NCBI GenBank assembly: GCA_947629045.1
Contig: CANRCF010000005.1
Coordinates: 1-64,000, forward strand
DNA: 64,000 nt
DNA from: an uncultured Clostridia bacterium
Lineage (GTDB): Bacteria > Bacillota > Clostridia > TANB77 > CAG-508
Direction of reading: 5' to 3'
A program made the translations under genes and the position numbers. How positions within the stretch are numbered: position 1 is the first letter of the stretch; every line of letters starts with the position of its first letter. Below are positions 10,084 to 23,925 of this stretch, in pieces. The notes beneath the pieces were generated by a model. That model was given only the letters and a program-made list of their open reading frames with translations, was not told the origin of the DNA and made no database searches.

Positions 10084-10302
10084 ATGTATTTAAGAAGATT
10101 AAAAGATTTAAGAGAAGATAAGGATTTGAAGCAAAAAGATATTGCGGAATTTTTAAAAATTACTAGACAACAATATGGATTATATGAAACTGGTAAACGC
10201 GATATGCCTGCTGAATTTATAAAATCATTAGCTATGTTTTATGATACATCTACTGATTATATTTTAGAATTAACTAATAATGTAGAACCATATAAAAAAT
10301 AA
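10084..10302 (+). CDS. XRE-family HTH regulator
   Basis: LRRLKDLREDKDLKQKDIAEFLKITRQQYGLYETGKRDMP. Confidence 0.93.
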   Translation: MYLRRLKDLREDKDLKQKDIAEFLKITRQQYGLYETGKRDMPAEFIKSLAMFYDTSTDYILELTNNVEPYKK

Positions 10303-10316
10303 ATATGTGGCATTTT

Positions 10317-11186
10317 TTATGACACATATTTATTAACTTGCAAGCGAAGCTTTCCTTTTGATGTTTGAGATAAAACTTCGCCTATTTCGAATTTTCCTTT
10401 TCCTCTTACTGTTAAAATATCACCTTGTTTTAGCATAGTTGCATTTTTAGTTTTTAGCTCATAATTTACAAATACTCTTTCTTCACTTACAATTTCATCT
10501 GCTTTACTTCTAGACATATGAAGTATCTCTGAAATAATTACATCTAGTCTCATTTGCGGAATTAAAATAACTATTTCGTCTTTTTTTACTGGAAGAATTG
10601 TAATTTCTGAAATTTCCTTTATTAAAATTTCTGCTTTTTGAAATCTTGTTAAGTCTTGAAGGTGCAATTTTAAATAATCTGCCATTTCATCTAACACTAA
10701 AATATCTGCACCTGTTTCATTTACAATTATATCTCCTATTTTTTCTCTCTTAATGCCAAGTTTCATAATTCCGCCTAAATATTCAGAATGATGATAAGTA
10801 CCTTGTAAGTCTTGTGGCAATATAATTGAAATCACTTTAACATTTTGATTTATTACTGTGTTATTTTCTTCTGAATTAAAGTTTTGATTTATATTTTCAT
10901 TATATTTTTCGTTTAAATCTTCACTTAAGAAAATATCTTTTAATTTTTCTGGATACATAAATAAAATTTTTCTTTCCGCTTCATCATATCCACCATCTAA
11001 TACATACTTATTTTCTCCAATAAGACTTAACGCTTTAATAACTATACTTTGCTGATATGTATCTAAAAAATCAGTATATTGTATTTGATTTTTATTATTT
11101 ACAAACTTTAATTTATCTATTATTTTTGATATTAAAAGCTTGTCTTCTTGTTTAGGAAATTGTTTTAAAATTTCTTGTTTCTCCAT
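10317..11186 (-). CDS. ylmH: YlmH-like S4-domain RNA-binding protein
   Basis: C-terminal S4 domain RLDVIISEILHMSRSKADEIVSEERVFVN. Confidence 0.8.
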   Translation of the reverse strand: MEKQEILKQFPKQEDKLLISKIIDKLKFVNNKNQIQYTDFLDTYQQSIVIKALSLIGENKYVLDGGYDEAERKILFMYPEKLKDIFLSEDLNEKYNENINQNFNSEENNTVINQNVKVISIILPQDLQGTYHHSEYLGGIMKLGIKREKIGDIIVNETGADILVLDEMADYLKLHLQDLTRFQKAEILIKEISEITILPVKKDEIVILIPQMRLDVIISEILHMSRSKADEIVSEERVFVNYELKTKNATMLKQGDILTVRGKGKFEIGEVLSQTSKGKLRLQVNKYVS

Positions 11187-11264
11187 TATTTTAAATCCTT
11201 TTTATTATAGTAACTTTATTCATTATATTATAAGTTTAAATTCTGATTTTCCTTAAAAGCAAAG

Positions 11265-13175
11265 CTAATCCCGTTGTTTTATACTTTCTTCGTCTAAGCC
11301 ATATAGTTTTTCTAGTTCTTTTACTTCACCATGCTTAATAAATTCGTCTGGATAACCGTATATTTTAATTAGCTTATCTGCTAAATTTTCTTTTGCTAAA
11401 GCTTCTAATGTTACTGTGGCTAGCCCACCTTCTATAATTCCATCTTCTATTGTGATTATTTTGTTTGTTTTTAGAACAGAGTTTTTAACAGTCTCGTAGT
11501 CAAATGGTTTTAGAAATCTAGCATTTATTACTTCTGCTTGCATGCCTTCTTTTTCTAAGTCATCTGCTATTTTTTTAGCTCTTGCTACCATTTTTCCTAT
11601 TGCTAAAATTGTAATATCTTTTCCTTCTTTTACAATTTCAGCTTTTCCCCTAATAATTTCTTCGTGTTTTTCAAAGGCTGTATCTTTTTCTTCTCCACCT
11701 CTTGGGTAACGAATTACAGTTGGCTCATTAGAGTTTACGGCATATTCTAGCATTTTTCTTAATTCTTCAAAATCCTTTGGTGCCATAATAGTTAAGTTTG
11801 GTACTAAATTGAAAAATGCTAAATCAAATATTCCTTGATGCGTTTCTCCGTCTTTTCCTACTATTCCTGCTCTATCTACACATAAAACTACTGGAAGTTT
11901 TTGTATTGCAATATCATGAATTACTTGGTCATACCCTCTTTGATAAAATGATGAATATATTGATACTACTGGTTTTAGCCCTGCTCTTGCCATACCTGCT
12001 GCCATTGTTAAACTATGTTGCTCTGCAATTCCTACGTCAAAAAATCTGTCTGGAAATTGTTTTGAAAACTCTGTCAAGCCTGTTCCGTCTTTCATAGCAG
12101 CTGTTATTGCTACTATCTTTTCGTTTTTCTTTGCTAACTCTACTAAGGTGTCTCCAAATATTTTTGAGTAGTCGTCTGCTTTTTTCTTACTACTTTCTCC
12201 TGTTACTATATTAAAACCTGATGTACTATGAAACTCGTCAGGATTTGTTTCTGCTGGTATATAGCCTTTTCCTTTTTTGGTTATAACGTGTACTAAAACT
12301 GGGCCTTCTTGTCTTTTGGCTCTATCAAAAATATCTTCTAATTTTTCAATATTATGTCCGTCTACCGGTCCTAAATAATAATACCCTAATTCTTCAAATA
12401 ACATATTAGGTATTACTAATTGTTTAATTCCTCTTTTAATTTTTCTTACAAAGTCAATAATGTTATCTCCCATATTACCTGGAAGTTTTTTTACGATTTT
12501 CTTTACATATTCATTAGATTTTTTGTAAGTTTTCCTTGTTCGTAACTTGGTTAGGAACATAGAAATTCCACCTACATTTTTTGAAATGCTCATTTCATTG
12601 TCATTTAATACTACTATTAAATTTGTTTTGCTATATCCTGCATCATTTAGTGCTTCTAATGCCATACCACCAGTCAATGCACCATCACCAATTACAGCAA
12701 CTACATAATATTTTTCTTTTTTTATATCTCTTGCCCTTGCAATTCCTAATGCTGCTGAAATTGAAGTGCTACTATGTCCTGTTTCAAAATAATCATATTC
12801 TGATTCTGCATATTTTGGAAACCCTGAAATGCCATTTATCTTTCTTAAAGTGTCCATCTTATCTCTTCTGCCAGTTAGCATTTTGTGCACATAAGTTTGA
12901 TGCCCTACATCCCAAATGATTTTGTCATTTGGTGTATCAAATGAGCTATGAAGCGCTATTGTAAGTTCTACTACACCTAAGTTTGAAGCTAAATGCCCAC
13001 CATTTTTTGAAACTTCTTCTATTACTTCTTGTCTTAATTCTTCTGCAAGAAGTTCTTTTTGATTTTTATCTAATTTTCTAAGTTCTCCGGTTGTTTGTAA
13101 CTTACTTAAATTTTGTGCTTCTTTTGTATCATTTAAGTTAATATTTTTTACTTCTATGTTACTTGATTTTTCCAA
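11265..13175 (-). CDS. dxs: 1-deoxy-D-xylulose-5-phosphate synthase
   Basis: GGHLASNLGVVELTIALH, GDGALTGGMALEALN, DRAGIVGKDGETHQG. Confidence 0.97.
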   Translation of the reverse strand: MEKSSNIEVKNINLNDTKEAQNLSKLQTTGELRKLDKNQKELLAEELRQEVIEEVSKNGGHLASNLGVVELTIALHSSFDTPNDKIIWDVGHQTYVHKMLTGRRDKMDTLRKINGISGFPKYAESEYDYFETGHSSTSISAALGIARARDIKKEKYYVVAVIGDGALTGGMALEALNDAGYSKTNLIVVLNDNEMSISKNVGGISMFLTKLRTRKTYKKSNEYVKKIVKKLPGNMGDNIIDFVRKIKRGIKQLVIPNMLFEELGYYYLGPVDGHNIEKLEDIFDRAKRQEGPVLVHVITKKGKGYIPAETNPDEFHSTSGFNIVTGESSKKKADDYSKIFGDTLVELAKKNEKIVAITAAMKDGTGLTEFSKQFPDRFFDVGIAEQHSLTMAAGMARAGLKPVVSIYSSFYQRGYDQVIHDIAIQKLPVVLCVDRAGIVGKDGETHQGIFDLAFFNLVPNLTIMAPKDFEELRKMLEYAVNSNEPTVIRYPRGGEEKDTAFEKHEEIIRGKAEIVKEGKDITILAIGKMVARAKKIADDLEKEGMQAEVINARFLKPFDYETVKNSVLKTNKIITIEDGIIEGGLATVTLEALAKENLADKLIKIYGYPDEFIKHGEVKELEKLYGLDEESIKQRD

Positions 13176-13320
13176 ATTACTACTTTCCTTTAATTAGTTT
13201 TGTAATATCATATCATATTTTTATGTAAAAATATAGTGTTTTAAGCTAAAATATGTTATCTATAAAGCTTTATAGATTTATCTAAACTAAAAAGATTTAT
13301 TAAAAATTGTTTTAAATAAA

Positions 13321-13932
13321 CTACATCTTTTTCATAGCATATTGTTTTATAATATCTATAGTATTTTCTATTCCTAATTTTGAAGTATCTATTAAAAGAT
13401 CGTATCCGCTTCTTGCACCCCATTTTTCATTAGTATAATAATGATAATATGCTGCTCTTTCTTTATCTTTCTTTTGCATCAATTTAATAGCTTTATTTTC
13501 ATCTAAGTTTGCAAATTCTACTTTACGTTTTATTTTAAATTCTACATCTGAAGAATAAACAAATACATTTATTACGTTTGGATTATCTTTTAAAATTATA
13601 TTAGAGCATCTTCCTATAATTACACAGTTATCTTCTTTAGCTATTTTTTCAATTAATCTTGAAACTTGTATAAAATATTTATCATTCATTGGCAAATCAG
13701 TTAAAGAATTTACACTATCTGAATATGACATAGATGACATTGCTAATGTGTACCAAAAGCTATTTTTGTTGCTTTCATCTGTGTTTTCTAATAGTTTAAG
13801 GTCAATGTTTTCTTCTTTTGATAATCTTTCTAAAATTTCCTTATCATAAAATTTTAAGTTCAATTCTTTTGCTAGTCTTTCTCCTATATACTTTCCGCCA
13901 CTTCCATATTCTCTACCAATTGTAATTACCAT
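13321..13932 (-). CDS. Cytidylate kinase-like family protein
   Basis: ITIGREYGSGGKYIGERLAKEL P-loop. Confidence 0.85.
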   Translation of the reverse strand: MVITIGREYGSGGKYIGERLAKELNLKFYDKEILERLSKEENIDLKLLENTDESNKNSFWYTLAMSSMSYSDSVNSLTDLPMNDKYFIQVSRLIEKIAKEDNCVIIGRCSNIILKDNPNVINVFVYSSDVEFKIKRKVEFANLDENKAIKLMQKKDKERAAYYHYYTNEKWGARSGYDLLIDTSKLGIENTIDIIKQYAMKKM

Positions 13933-14068
13933 ACTTTTTTACCTCCATTTTTAATTTATTATAAGTTTACATTTATTTTTTAATACTTTTATTTCAATAC
14001 ATTTTTATATTCCATATTGTCTTATATAACATTTATTTCGCATTGAATTTGCTTTTTTGTTTTTACCT

Positions 14069-15514
14069 TTAAGCCTCTACTTTTTCTTCTACAACATTTT
14101 CTTTTTTCTCTAGCTTTTTAATTTTTCTAATTTCTATGAACATTAAAGTTCCTGCCATTAAAAATGCTAGAAAATCTGCTGTTGGACCTGCATATAAAAT
14201 TCCTTCTATTCCATCTAGCCAGCCCCAAATTAGCAATGCTGGTATTAAGAATAAAATTTGTCTTGAAAGTGAAATTAATGCTGATTTTACTGATTTTCCT
14301 ATTGCTTGCATAAATATACCAGAGGTTATTTGTATACTGTTAAATACAATTAACATTAAGAAAATCTTAAAGCATTTTCTTGCAAATTCGTTATATAAAT
14401 CATTTTCTTGTCCGAATAAGTTTATAATTACTTGTGGGCATAATTGTAAAATTACTGTTCCAATTGCAGTAATTAAAACTGCTATCATTATTGTTATTCT
14501 TAAAGTTTTAATTACCCTATCATATTTCTTTGCCCCATAATTAAAGCCCCAAATTGGTTGCGCTCCAACAGCTATACCTAATACAATAGAATTGATAATT
14601 TGATTTACCTTCATTACTATACCTAGCGCAGATAAAGGAATATCACTTCCGTATTTCGACTCTGCTCCATATTTTACAAGTAATTGATTTAAAGTAATTA
14701 TAACTATTGTAATTGAAACTTCAGTAATGAAACTTGATATACCTAATAATATCACATTTTTTAATGTTTTCCAATGAATTTTCATGCTTTGTTTATTTAC
14801 TTTTATTGATTTAAATCTTCTTAAATAACTTAAAGATACAATACCAGAAACAACTTGACCTATAACAGTAGCAATAGCAGCACCTTCTACACCCCATTTT
14901 AAAATAAATATTGCAATAGGGTCTAAAATAAGGTTGATAATAGCACCTATTAACATACTTGCCATTGCTTATTTTGGTGAACCATCTGCACGAATTATCG
15001 AGTTAAGTGCATTTGTAATCATGAAAAATGGTAGGCCTAAGGCTATGTAAAACATATAGCCCTTTGCGTACTGATAAGATTCTGGTGTTACACCAAATAG
15101 TTTTAATAAGCTATCTTGGAAAATAATTGACACAGCTAAAAATATAATACTTAAAATAGAAACTACAAGTATTGAATTTCCTACACCTTTACTTGCACTT
15201 TCTTCGTCTTTTTTACCTAAGCATAAACTTAGATTTGCTGCTGCTCCATCTCCTATTAAAAATGAAAATGCCATTGATATAACTGTTAATGGGAATACTA
15301 TATTTGTTGCAGCATTTCCTAAATAGCCAACACCTTGACCAATAAAGATTTGGTCTACTATATTATATAACGAGCTTACTAAAAGTGATATTATACATGG
15401 TATACTAAATTTTCTTAGTAGTTTGCCTATTTTTTCTGTTCCTAGTATGTTTTCTTCTATTTTTTCATTTTCTTGAATTTTTGATTTTTCTTTTTGCTTC
15501 ATTTCATCCTCCAC
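14069..15514 (-). pseudogene. MATE-family efflux transporter interrupted by an in-frame TAA
   Basis: ORFs 14969-15514 and 14069-14965 share one frame and together form one MATE protein; ..RADGSPK*AMASML.. Confidence 0.85.
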
Positions 15515-15673
15515 TATATTTTGTATAAATTTTAATATATTCTAATTTATTCTTATTTTGCCACAAAAATAACGCCTAATCTTTTTTGCTCTAAAAGAGT
15601 AAACGTTACTTCTGTTTAAGCTATGTTATCTATTATAGCATAAATTTTTAAAAAATCAATTATTTTATAAAAA

Positions 15674-15696
15674 AACAGGTGGCTATTTTTAAGCCA
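15674..15696 (-). terminator. Hairpin terminator
   Basis: aggtggctatttttaagccacc, followed on the minus strand by a T-rich tract. Confidence 0.5.
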
Positions 15697-15704
15697 CCCA
15701 TTTG

Positions 15705-16094
15705 TTATTCTTCTGGTAAGTTAGAGTTATAAATAGCCGGAGAATAGAAAAAGACTAAATAGCCTTTCTCTTCAGAATTTTTTTCGAGAATTAAAGCCTC
15801 TTTTAAAGGGTTAAACTCGGCATTGATTCTGAGTTTTTTTCCATTTTGAATAATCATTGAACCTTTACTTAAAGCCTTTTCCATGAATTCAAAAATATAA
15901 AGATGCAGAATTGCACCTTGCTTTACAGTAATGTTTTCTTTTTCAACATTATTGTATAGCCAACTTCTATTCCGGTATGATATACTCCTTCCCATTGAAT
16001 CGTCTAATGCCCGTATTACTTCTAATGTTTGATTCATAAGAATACCTCCAAAAAAATTTTCCACTATTATATAACGTTTTCTTGTAAATGTCAA
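15705..16094 (-). CDS. Hypothetical protein; start possibly at the internal MNQTLEV
   Basis: Open frame; no family recognised. Confidence 0.5.
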   Translation of the reverse strand: MTFTRKRYIIVENFFGGILMNQTLEVIRALDDSMGRSISYRNRSWLYNNVEKENITVKQGAILHLYIFEFMEKALSKGSMIIQNGKKLRINAEFNPLKEALILEKNSEEKGYLVFFYSPAIYNSNLPEE

Positions 16095-16142
16095 TATTTG
16101 TTCGAAATTATTTTGGAAGATATTGGAAATTTTATTCTTGCA

Positions 16143-16553
16143 TTACTTCACTAAATTTAAATCTCCATGTATTACTATTGGAGAAAATCCTGATATCTCG
16201 TCATATAAAATTCCTTCTGGAATGTCATTATATAAATATATCTTCTTATTTTTCATGAAAGCTTCATATAGTTCAAGGAATGTTGCACCACCTATATAGT
16301 TTTTCTTTCCATTTTTATCAAAGTTTAATGTTAATACTGCATCAACATTTTCAATTCTTTCTCTGCTCATCTTAAACATTCTTGCTTTAAATTCACTATG
16401 TGCTTTTTCTCCTAACTCTAGACTTTTCTTTTCTGCATCTGGTTCATCATAAGAATTTGGAAGCTCTATTTCATGTCCCATTTCTTCTAATTTTGCTTTT
16501 ATTGGTTCTATATCTTTATAAAATACTTTACTACAAATAATTAATATTTTCAT
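16143..16553 (-). CDS. Hypothetical protein, nucleoside deoxyribosyltransferase-like fold possible
   Basis: MKILIICSKVFYKDIEPIKAKLEEMGHEIELP... VDAVLTLNFDKNGKKNYIGGATFLELYEAF. Confidence 0.6.
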   Translation of the reverse strand: MKILIICSKVFYKDIEPIKAKLEEMGHEIELPNSYDEPDAEKKSLELGEKAHSEFKARMFKMSRERIENVDAVLTLNFDKNGKKNYIGGATFLELYEAFMKNKKIYLYNDIPEGILYDEISGFSPIVIHGDLNLVK

Positions 16554-16670
16554 AAATAATTTCTCCTATGAATTAATTTTTATTATTTATATCATAAATT
16601 TAGTGTAAATTCAATTACTTTACAAAAATAAAAAACTTTATCAATATATATTGAATTTAAAACATATTAG

Positions 16671-16820
16671 CTAAGAAATACTGTTGAATTTTTAGGAATT
16701 TGGGAAGAAATCCATAACCCAAATTTTAATTATGGCGAATTTGCCATAATTAAAAGTCAAGCAGGTTTAAATAATTACAAGAACAGATATGAAATATTTA
16801 AGATAATATTATTTTTTTAG
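16671..16820 (+). pseudogene. KilA-N-domain gene relic
   Basis: Hand translation LRNTVEFLGIWEEIHNPNFNYGEFAIIKSQAGLNNYKNRYEIFKIILFF* resembles the KilA-N N-terminal region; no start codon. Confidence 0.55.
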
Positions 16821-16844
16821 AAATAATTAAATGAAAACTCTTTG

Positions 16845-16920
16845 TGGCTGGGGTACTAGGATTCGAACCTAGGAAATGCCTGAATCAGAGTCAGGTGCCT
16901 TACCGCTTGGCTATACCCCA
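16845..16920 (-). tRNA. tRNA-Gln, anticodon CTG, 3' CCA encoded
   Basis: TGGGGTATAGCCAAGCGGTAAGGCACCTGACTCTGATTCAGGCATTTCCTAGGTTCGAATCCTAGTACCCCAGCCA cloverleaf. Confidence 0.93.
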
Positions 16921-16954
16921 ATATTTTCCCCCTTATTTAAAAGGGGGATTATTT

Positions 16955-18262
<1,308 letters not shown>

Positions 18263-18440
18263 TTACCTTGCTTATGTTTATTTTAATAAACATATCCTTT
18301 CTTTTAATATTTTTTATGTGATTTTTATTATTGCTTATTTTTATTTTAATGCTAATATTTATGTTTTTATAAAGTACTTAAATAATTATTAATTATATTT
18401 TATACTATTAGTTGTCATTATAATTATTTTTGCTCATTAA

Positions 18441-19997
18441 TTATTTTTCTATTAAACTTTCTCCAGTCATTTCTTCTGGTTTTGGAATTTCCATTAAATC
18501 TAACATTGTAGGTGCTAAGTCTGCAAGTTTTCCTACTTTTAATTTAACTCCTTCTGCTCCAATTAAAACAAGTGGAACTGGATTTGTTGTGTGTGCTGTA
18601 TGTGGTTCTCCAGTTTTGTAATCTATCATTTGCTCTGCGTTTCCATGGTCTGCTGTCATTATTATCATTCCGTTTTTTTCTTCTACGGCATCTACTACTT
18701 TTTGTACGCATTCATCAATAGCTTCTATTGCTTTAATTGCAGCTTCTAGATTGCCTGTATGTCCAACCATATCTGGATTTGCATAGTTTAAAATAATGCA
18801 ATCATATTTATCTGATTTTATTGCTTCTACTACTTTATCTGTTACTTCATAAGCGCTCATTTCTGGCTTTAAGTCATAAGTTTCTACTTTAGGAGATGGT
18901 ACTAAAATTCTATCTTCTCCTTGATATTGCTTTTCTTCTCCACCATTAAAGAAGAATGTAACATGGGCGTATTTTTCTGTTTCTGCTATTCTTAATTGTG
19001 TTAGACCTTGCTTTGAAACATATTCTCCAAATGTATTTTTTAATGCTTCTGGTTTAAATGCAATGCTTACATTTGGAATTGTTTCATCATATTGTTTAAA
19101 GCATACATAATGTAATTTTAATTTTTCTGTTTCAAATCCATCAAACTCAGGATCTACTAAACTTCTTGTAATTTCTCTTGCTCTGTCTGGTCTAAAATTA
19201 AAGAATATAACTGAGTCATTGTTTGAAATTGTTGCAACTGGCTCTTCTCCATTGCATATTACAGTTGGTACTACAAATTCATCAAATACTTCTTTTTGAT
19301 AAGATGCTTCTATTGCTGATATTGCACTTACTGCTTTTTCTCCTTTTCCTCTAACTATTGCATCATAAGCTTTTTGTACTCTTTCCCATCTTTTATCACG
19401 ATCCATTGCGTAAAATCTTCCAGAAATAGTTGCTATTTTTCCTACGCCTTTTTCTTTTATTTTTTCTTCTAATTTTGTAATATAACTTTCGCCAGATGCT
19501 GGTGGTGTATCTCTTCCATCCATAAAGCAATGAATATATACTTCATCAAAGTCTTTTCTCTTAGCAAGCTCTAATAAAGCAAATAAATGCCTTATATGGC
19601 TGTGAACTCCACCATCTGAAAGAAGCCCCATAATGTGCAATTTTGAATTGTGTTTTTTACAATTTTCAATTGCTTCTGAAAATTCCTTAATGCTAAAGAA
19701 GTCTCCTTCTTCTATTGTTTTAGTTATTCTTGTTAGGTCTTGATATACAATTCTTCCTGCTCCAATATTAGTATGTCCTACTTCTGAATTTCCCATTTGT
19801 CCATCTGGTAAGCCTACATTTAAACCACTTGTGTAAATAGTGGTTGTTGGCCATGTTTTCATTAGTTTATCTATATTAGGTGTATTGGCTAATTTTACTG
19901 CATTTGCTTTTTCATTTTCATTTATTCCAAATCCATCTAATATCATTAGCATCATAGGTTTTCTTCTCATTTTTTTATTTCTCCATTTCCTTTTCAT
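18441..19997 (-). CDS. gpmI: 2,3-bisphosphoglycerate-independent phosphoglycerate mutase
   Basis: [37 protein letters not shown]. Confidence 0.97.
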   Translation of the reverse strand: MKRKWRNKKMRRKPMMLMILDGFGINENEKANAVKLANTPNIDKLMKTWPTTTIYTSGLNVGLPDGQMGNSEVGHTNIGAGRIVYQDLTRITKTIEEGDFFSIKEFSEAIENCKKHNSKLHIMGLLSDGGVHSHIRHLFALLELAKRKDFDEVYIHCFMDGRDTPPASGESYITKLEEKIKEKGVGKIATISGRFYAMDRDKRWERVQKAYDAIVRGKGEKAVSAISAIEASYQKEVFDEFVVPTVICNGEEPVATISNNDSVIFFNFRPDRAREITRSLVDPEFDGFETEKLKLHYVCFKQYDETIPNVSIAFKPEALKNTFGEYVSKQGLTQLRIAETEKYAHVTFFFNGGEEKQYQGEDRILVPSPKVETYDLKPEMSAYEVTDKVVEAIKSDKYDCIILNYANPDMVGHTGNLEAAIKAIEAIDECVQKVVDAVEEKNGMIIMTADHGNAEQMIDYKTGEPHTAHTTNPVPLVLIGAEGVKLKVGKLADLAPTMLDLMEIPKPEEMTGESLIEK

Positions 19998-20158
19998 TTT
20001 GTCAAATTATTTCAACAATCTATAGCTTAATCTTTAATATAAAGAATTTAATATGTTGTTTATTTTAAGTTTACTATGATAATTAAATTTTAATAATTAT
20101 AAATTTTGTATTTTTATTTTATCTAGTTTATGTTTTCGTATAATTATTTTATTAAAAT

Positions 20159-20908
20159 TTACACTGACAAACAAATTTTAGCAAATTCTTCTGGTTTTAA
20201 GCTAGCTCCACCTACTAATCCTCCGTCTATGTCTGAAGTAGAGAATAATTCTTTGCTATTTTCTGATTTTACACTTCCACCATATAGAATGATTATTTCA
20301 TTTGCAACTTCATCACCATAAAGATTTCTAATTTCATTTCTTATAGATTTTATAGCTTCGTTTGCATCTTCTGATGTAGCTGTTTTGCCAGTTCCTATTG
20401 CCCAAATTGGTTCATATGCAATCATGCATTTTTTTACTTGATTGCTATCTAGTCCTTCTAACGCAAGCTTTGTTTGCTCTGTAATAATTTCTGTTTGTTT
20501 GCCTTGCTCTCTTTGCTCTAAACTTTCGCCTACACAAATAATAGGTTTTAGTTCATGTTGCAATGCTGATTTTATTTTTTTGTTTACTGTTTCGTCTGTT
20601 TCTGCAAAATATTGTCTTCTTTCAGAGTGCCCTATAATAACATATTCTACTCCAATTGATTTTAACATTTGTGCAGATACTTCTCCTGTATATGCTCCTT
20701 TTTCTTCCCAGTGCATATTTTGAGCTCCTATTTTGATGTTTGTATTTTGTACACCAAGTAAGCAATAAAATAAGTCTGTATAAGGAACACAAAGTATAAC
20801 TTCATTTTGAGTATTTTTTACCATTGGTGTAATTTGTTCAATAAATGTCATTGCTTCATTTGGAAGCATATTCATTTTCCAATTTCCTGCAATTACTTTC
20901 TTTCTCAT
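20159..20908 (-). CDS. tpiA: Triosephosphate isomerase
   Basis: VIAGNWKMN, GHSERR, AYEPIWAIGTGKTAT. Confidence 0.98.
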   Translation of the reverse strand: MRKKVIAGNWKMNMLPNEAMTFIEQITPMVKNTQNEVILCVPYTDLFYCLLGVQNTNIKIGAQNMHWEEKGAYTGEVSAQMLKSIGVEYVIIGHSERRQYFAETDETVNKKIKSALQHELKPIICVGESLEQREQGKQTEIITEQTKLALEGLDSNQVKKCMIAYEPIWAIGTGKTATSEDANEAIKSIRNEIRNLYGDEVANEIIILYGGSVKSENSKELFSTSDIDGGLVGGASLKPEEFAKICLSV

Positions 20909-21037
20909 TTTTGCCTCTTTCTATTTTTAATATAGAATTTCTACTTTTAAATAGCAATTTCTATATTAAATTATTAATTTATTTTTAATGTACATTCTAT
21001 GCTAAACATTAAAGTATAAATCATATCTCTTTACTAT

Positions 21038-22384
21038 TTAAATAGTTTTTTGATTTACATAGTCTTTGGGTGTACCTTCACCTTTACTTTGCATAGGTGT
21101 TTTTTCATCTAATGCAGCTATTCCTGGTAAAGTTTTTCCTTCTAAGAATTCAAGTGATGCTCCACCACCTGTTGATAAATAAATATTATCAAAATCTTTC
21201 TTATCTTTACCTTTATTTACTTCTTCTTTAATGATTTTCTTAACAGCTGAAACTGAGTCTCCACCACCTATTACACATTTTGCTTTTGTTCCTGCAATAA
21301 CATTTGCAACTCTTGCTGTTCCTAAATCAAATGGTGGTACTTCAGTGAAACCTAAAGGTCCATTCCATGCTATTGTTTCAGCATTTTCTATGCTATCTGC
21401 AAATTGCATTTGAGTATTGTTTCCAATATCTAAGATTTGGTAACCTTCTAAACTTTCTCCTTTTCCTTCAGCTATTTCTTTTTCTGTATATAATTTAACT
21501 TGTTTTTGTTCTGCATTGTCTATGTTTTCTTTTGTTAACTCTTCACCTTTTGCTAATTTTATGGCTCTAGCATCTTTTGGAAGTACAATCTCTACACCTT
21601 GCTCTGTTGCTTCTTTCATAATGTCTTTTGCTAACTGCAATTTATCTTCCTCATACATTGAAGAACCTATATCATAGCCTTTTGCTTTTAAGAATGTATT
21701 TGCCATTGCTCCACCTATTAGAATTGTATCTACTTTATCTAATAAGTTTTCAATAACACCTATTTTATCAGAAACTTTTGCTCCTCCTAAAATAGCTACA
21801 AAAGGTTTTTCAGGTTTTTCTAGAACAGCTCCTAATGCATTTATTTCCTTTTCCATTAAAAGTCCTGCTACTTTATCGCCTTCTACATAGTGTGTAATTC
21901 CTTCTGTAGAGCTATGTGCCCTATGAGCTGTACCAAAGGCATCATTAACATATACTTCAACGCCTCCACCTAAGCTTGCTAAAGCTTTGCTGAATTCTGG
22001 TTCATTTGCTTCTTCACCTGGATTAAAACGTAAATTTTCTAATAAGCCAACATCGCCATCACCTAAACTACTTGCCATAGCTTGTGCATCTTCTCCTATA
22101 ACGTCTCCTGATAGTTTTACATTAGCAGATAATTTTTGAGATAGGCTTTCTGCAACCGGCTTCATTGAATATTTTGGATTAACTTCTCCCTTTGGTCTAC
22201 CAAAGTGAGATGCTAATATTACTCTAGCTCCTTTTTCTTTTAAAAGACGAATTGTAGGTAATGCAGCTTCTATTCTAGTGTCATCTCTAATTGTTCCGTC
22301 ATCATTTAATGGAACATTAAAGTCGCAACGAACAAAAACTAATTTTCCTTTAAAATCAACGTCATTTATAGTTTTCTTTTCCAT
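21038..22384 (-). CDS. pgk: Phosphoglycerate kinase
   Basis: KLVFVRCDFNVPLNDDGTI, LLENLRF, GGGDSVSAV. Confidence 0.97.
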   Translation of the reverse strand: MEKKTINDVDFKGKLVFVRCDFNVPLNDDGTIRDDTRIEAALPTIRLLKEKGARVILASHFGRPKGEVNPKYSMKPVAESLSQKLSANVKLSGDVIGEDAQAMASSLGDGDVGLLENLRFNPGEEANEPEFSKALASLGGGVEVYVNDAFGTAHRAHSSTEGITHYVEGDKVAGLLMEKEINALGAVLEKPEKPFVAILGGAKVSDKIGVIENLLDKVDTILIGGAMANTFLKAKGYDIGSSMYEEDKLQLAKDIMKEATEQGVEIVLPKDARAIKLAKGEELTKENIDNAEQKQVKLYTEKEIAEGKGESLEGYQILDIGNNTQMQFADSIENAETIAWNGPLGFTEVPPFDLGTARVANVIAGTKAKCVIGGGDSVSAVKKIIKEEVNKGKDKKDFDNIYLSTGGGASLEFLEGKTLPGIAALDEKTPMQSKGEGTPKDYVNQKTI

Positions 22385-22558
22385 ACTTTCACTCCTAACT
22401 TTTAGTTACTATTAAAATTTTATATTTACACTTTTATTTGTTTTTATTCTTATACTATATACTTTTTCATTTATAGTACTTCATTTGATTTTTTATTTAT
22501 AATGTATGATTTCGTTATAGTTTTTATATTTACACTTTAAATTTTTTTCAATTTAAAT

Positions 22559-22828
22559 CTATTTTTTAATGTTTACACTTTTAATATCTTGTAATTCAAA
22601 TCTATATTTTTGTTTTACTTCTGGGTATTTTTCTCTATCAACTTCTGATGCAAACATATCATAAGGTCTAATATATAAATTAGTATCGCCATATAAAGCT
22701 CTATATACAACATATTTTTCTTTTGTTTCACTGTGAACAGCAATGCCTTCTACTATATAATAGTCTCCTTTGAAATGTTTATATATTCCATGTACTTTAA
22801 TTTCTCTTTCCATTTTTATCTTCTCCAT
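22559..22828 (-). CDS. DUF1653-like protein
   Basis: [44 protein letters not shown]. Confidence 0.8.
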   Translation of the reverse strand: MEKIKMEREIKVHGIYKHFKGDYYIVEGIAVHSETKEKYVVYRALYGDTNLYIRPYDMFASEVDREKYPEVKQKYRFELQDIKSVNIKK

Positions 22829-22893
22829 TTAATATACAATAATCATGTAGTTATTTAGAATATTTCTATATAACTACATAATTATATATTCAT

Positions 22894-23925
<1,032 letters not shown>

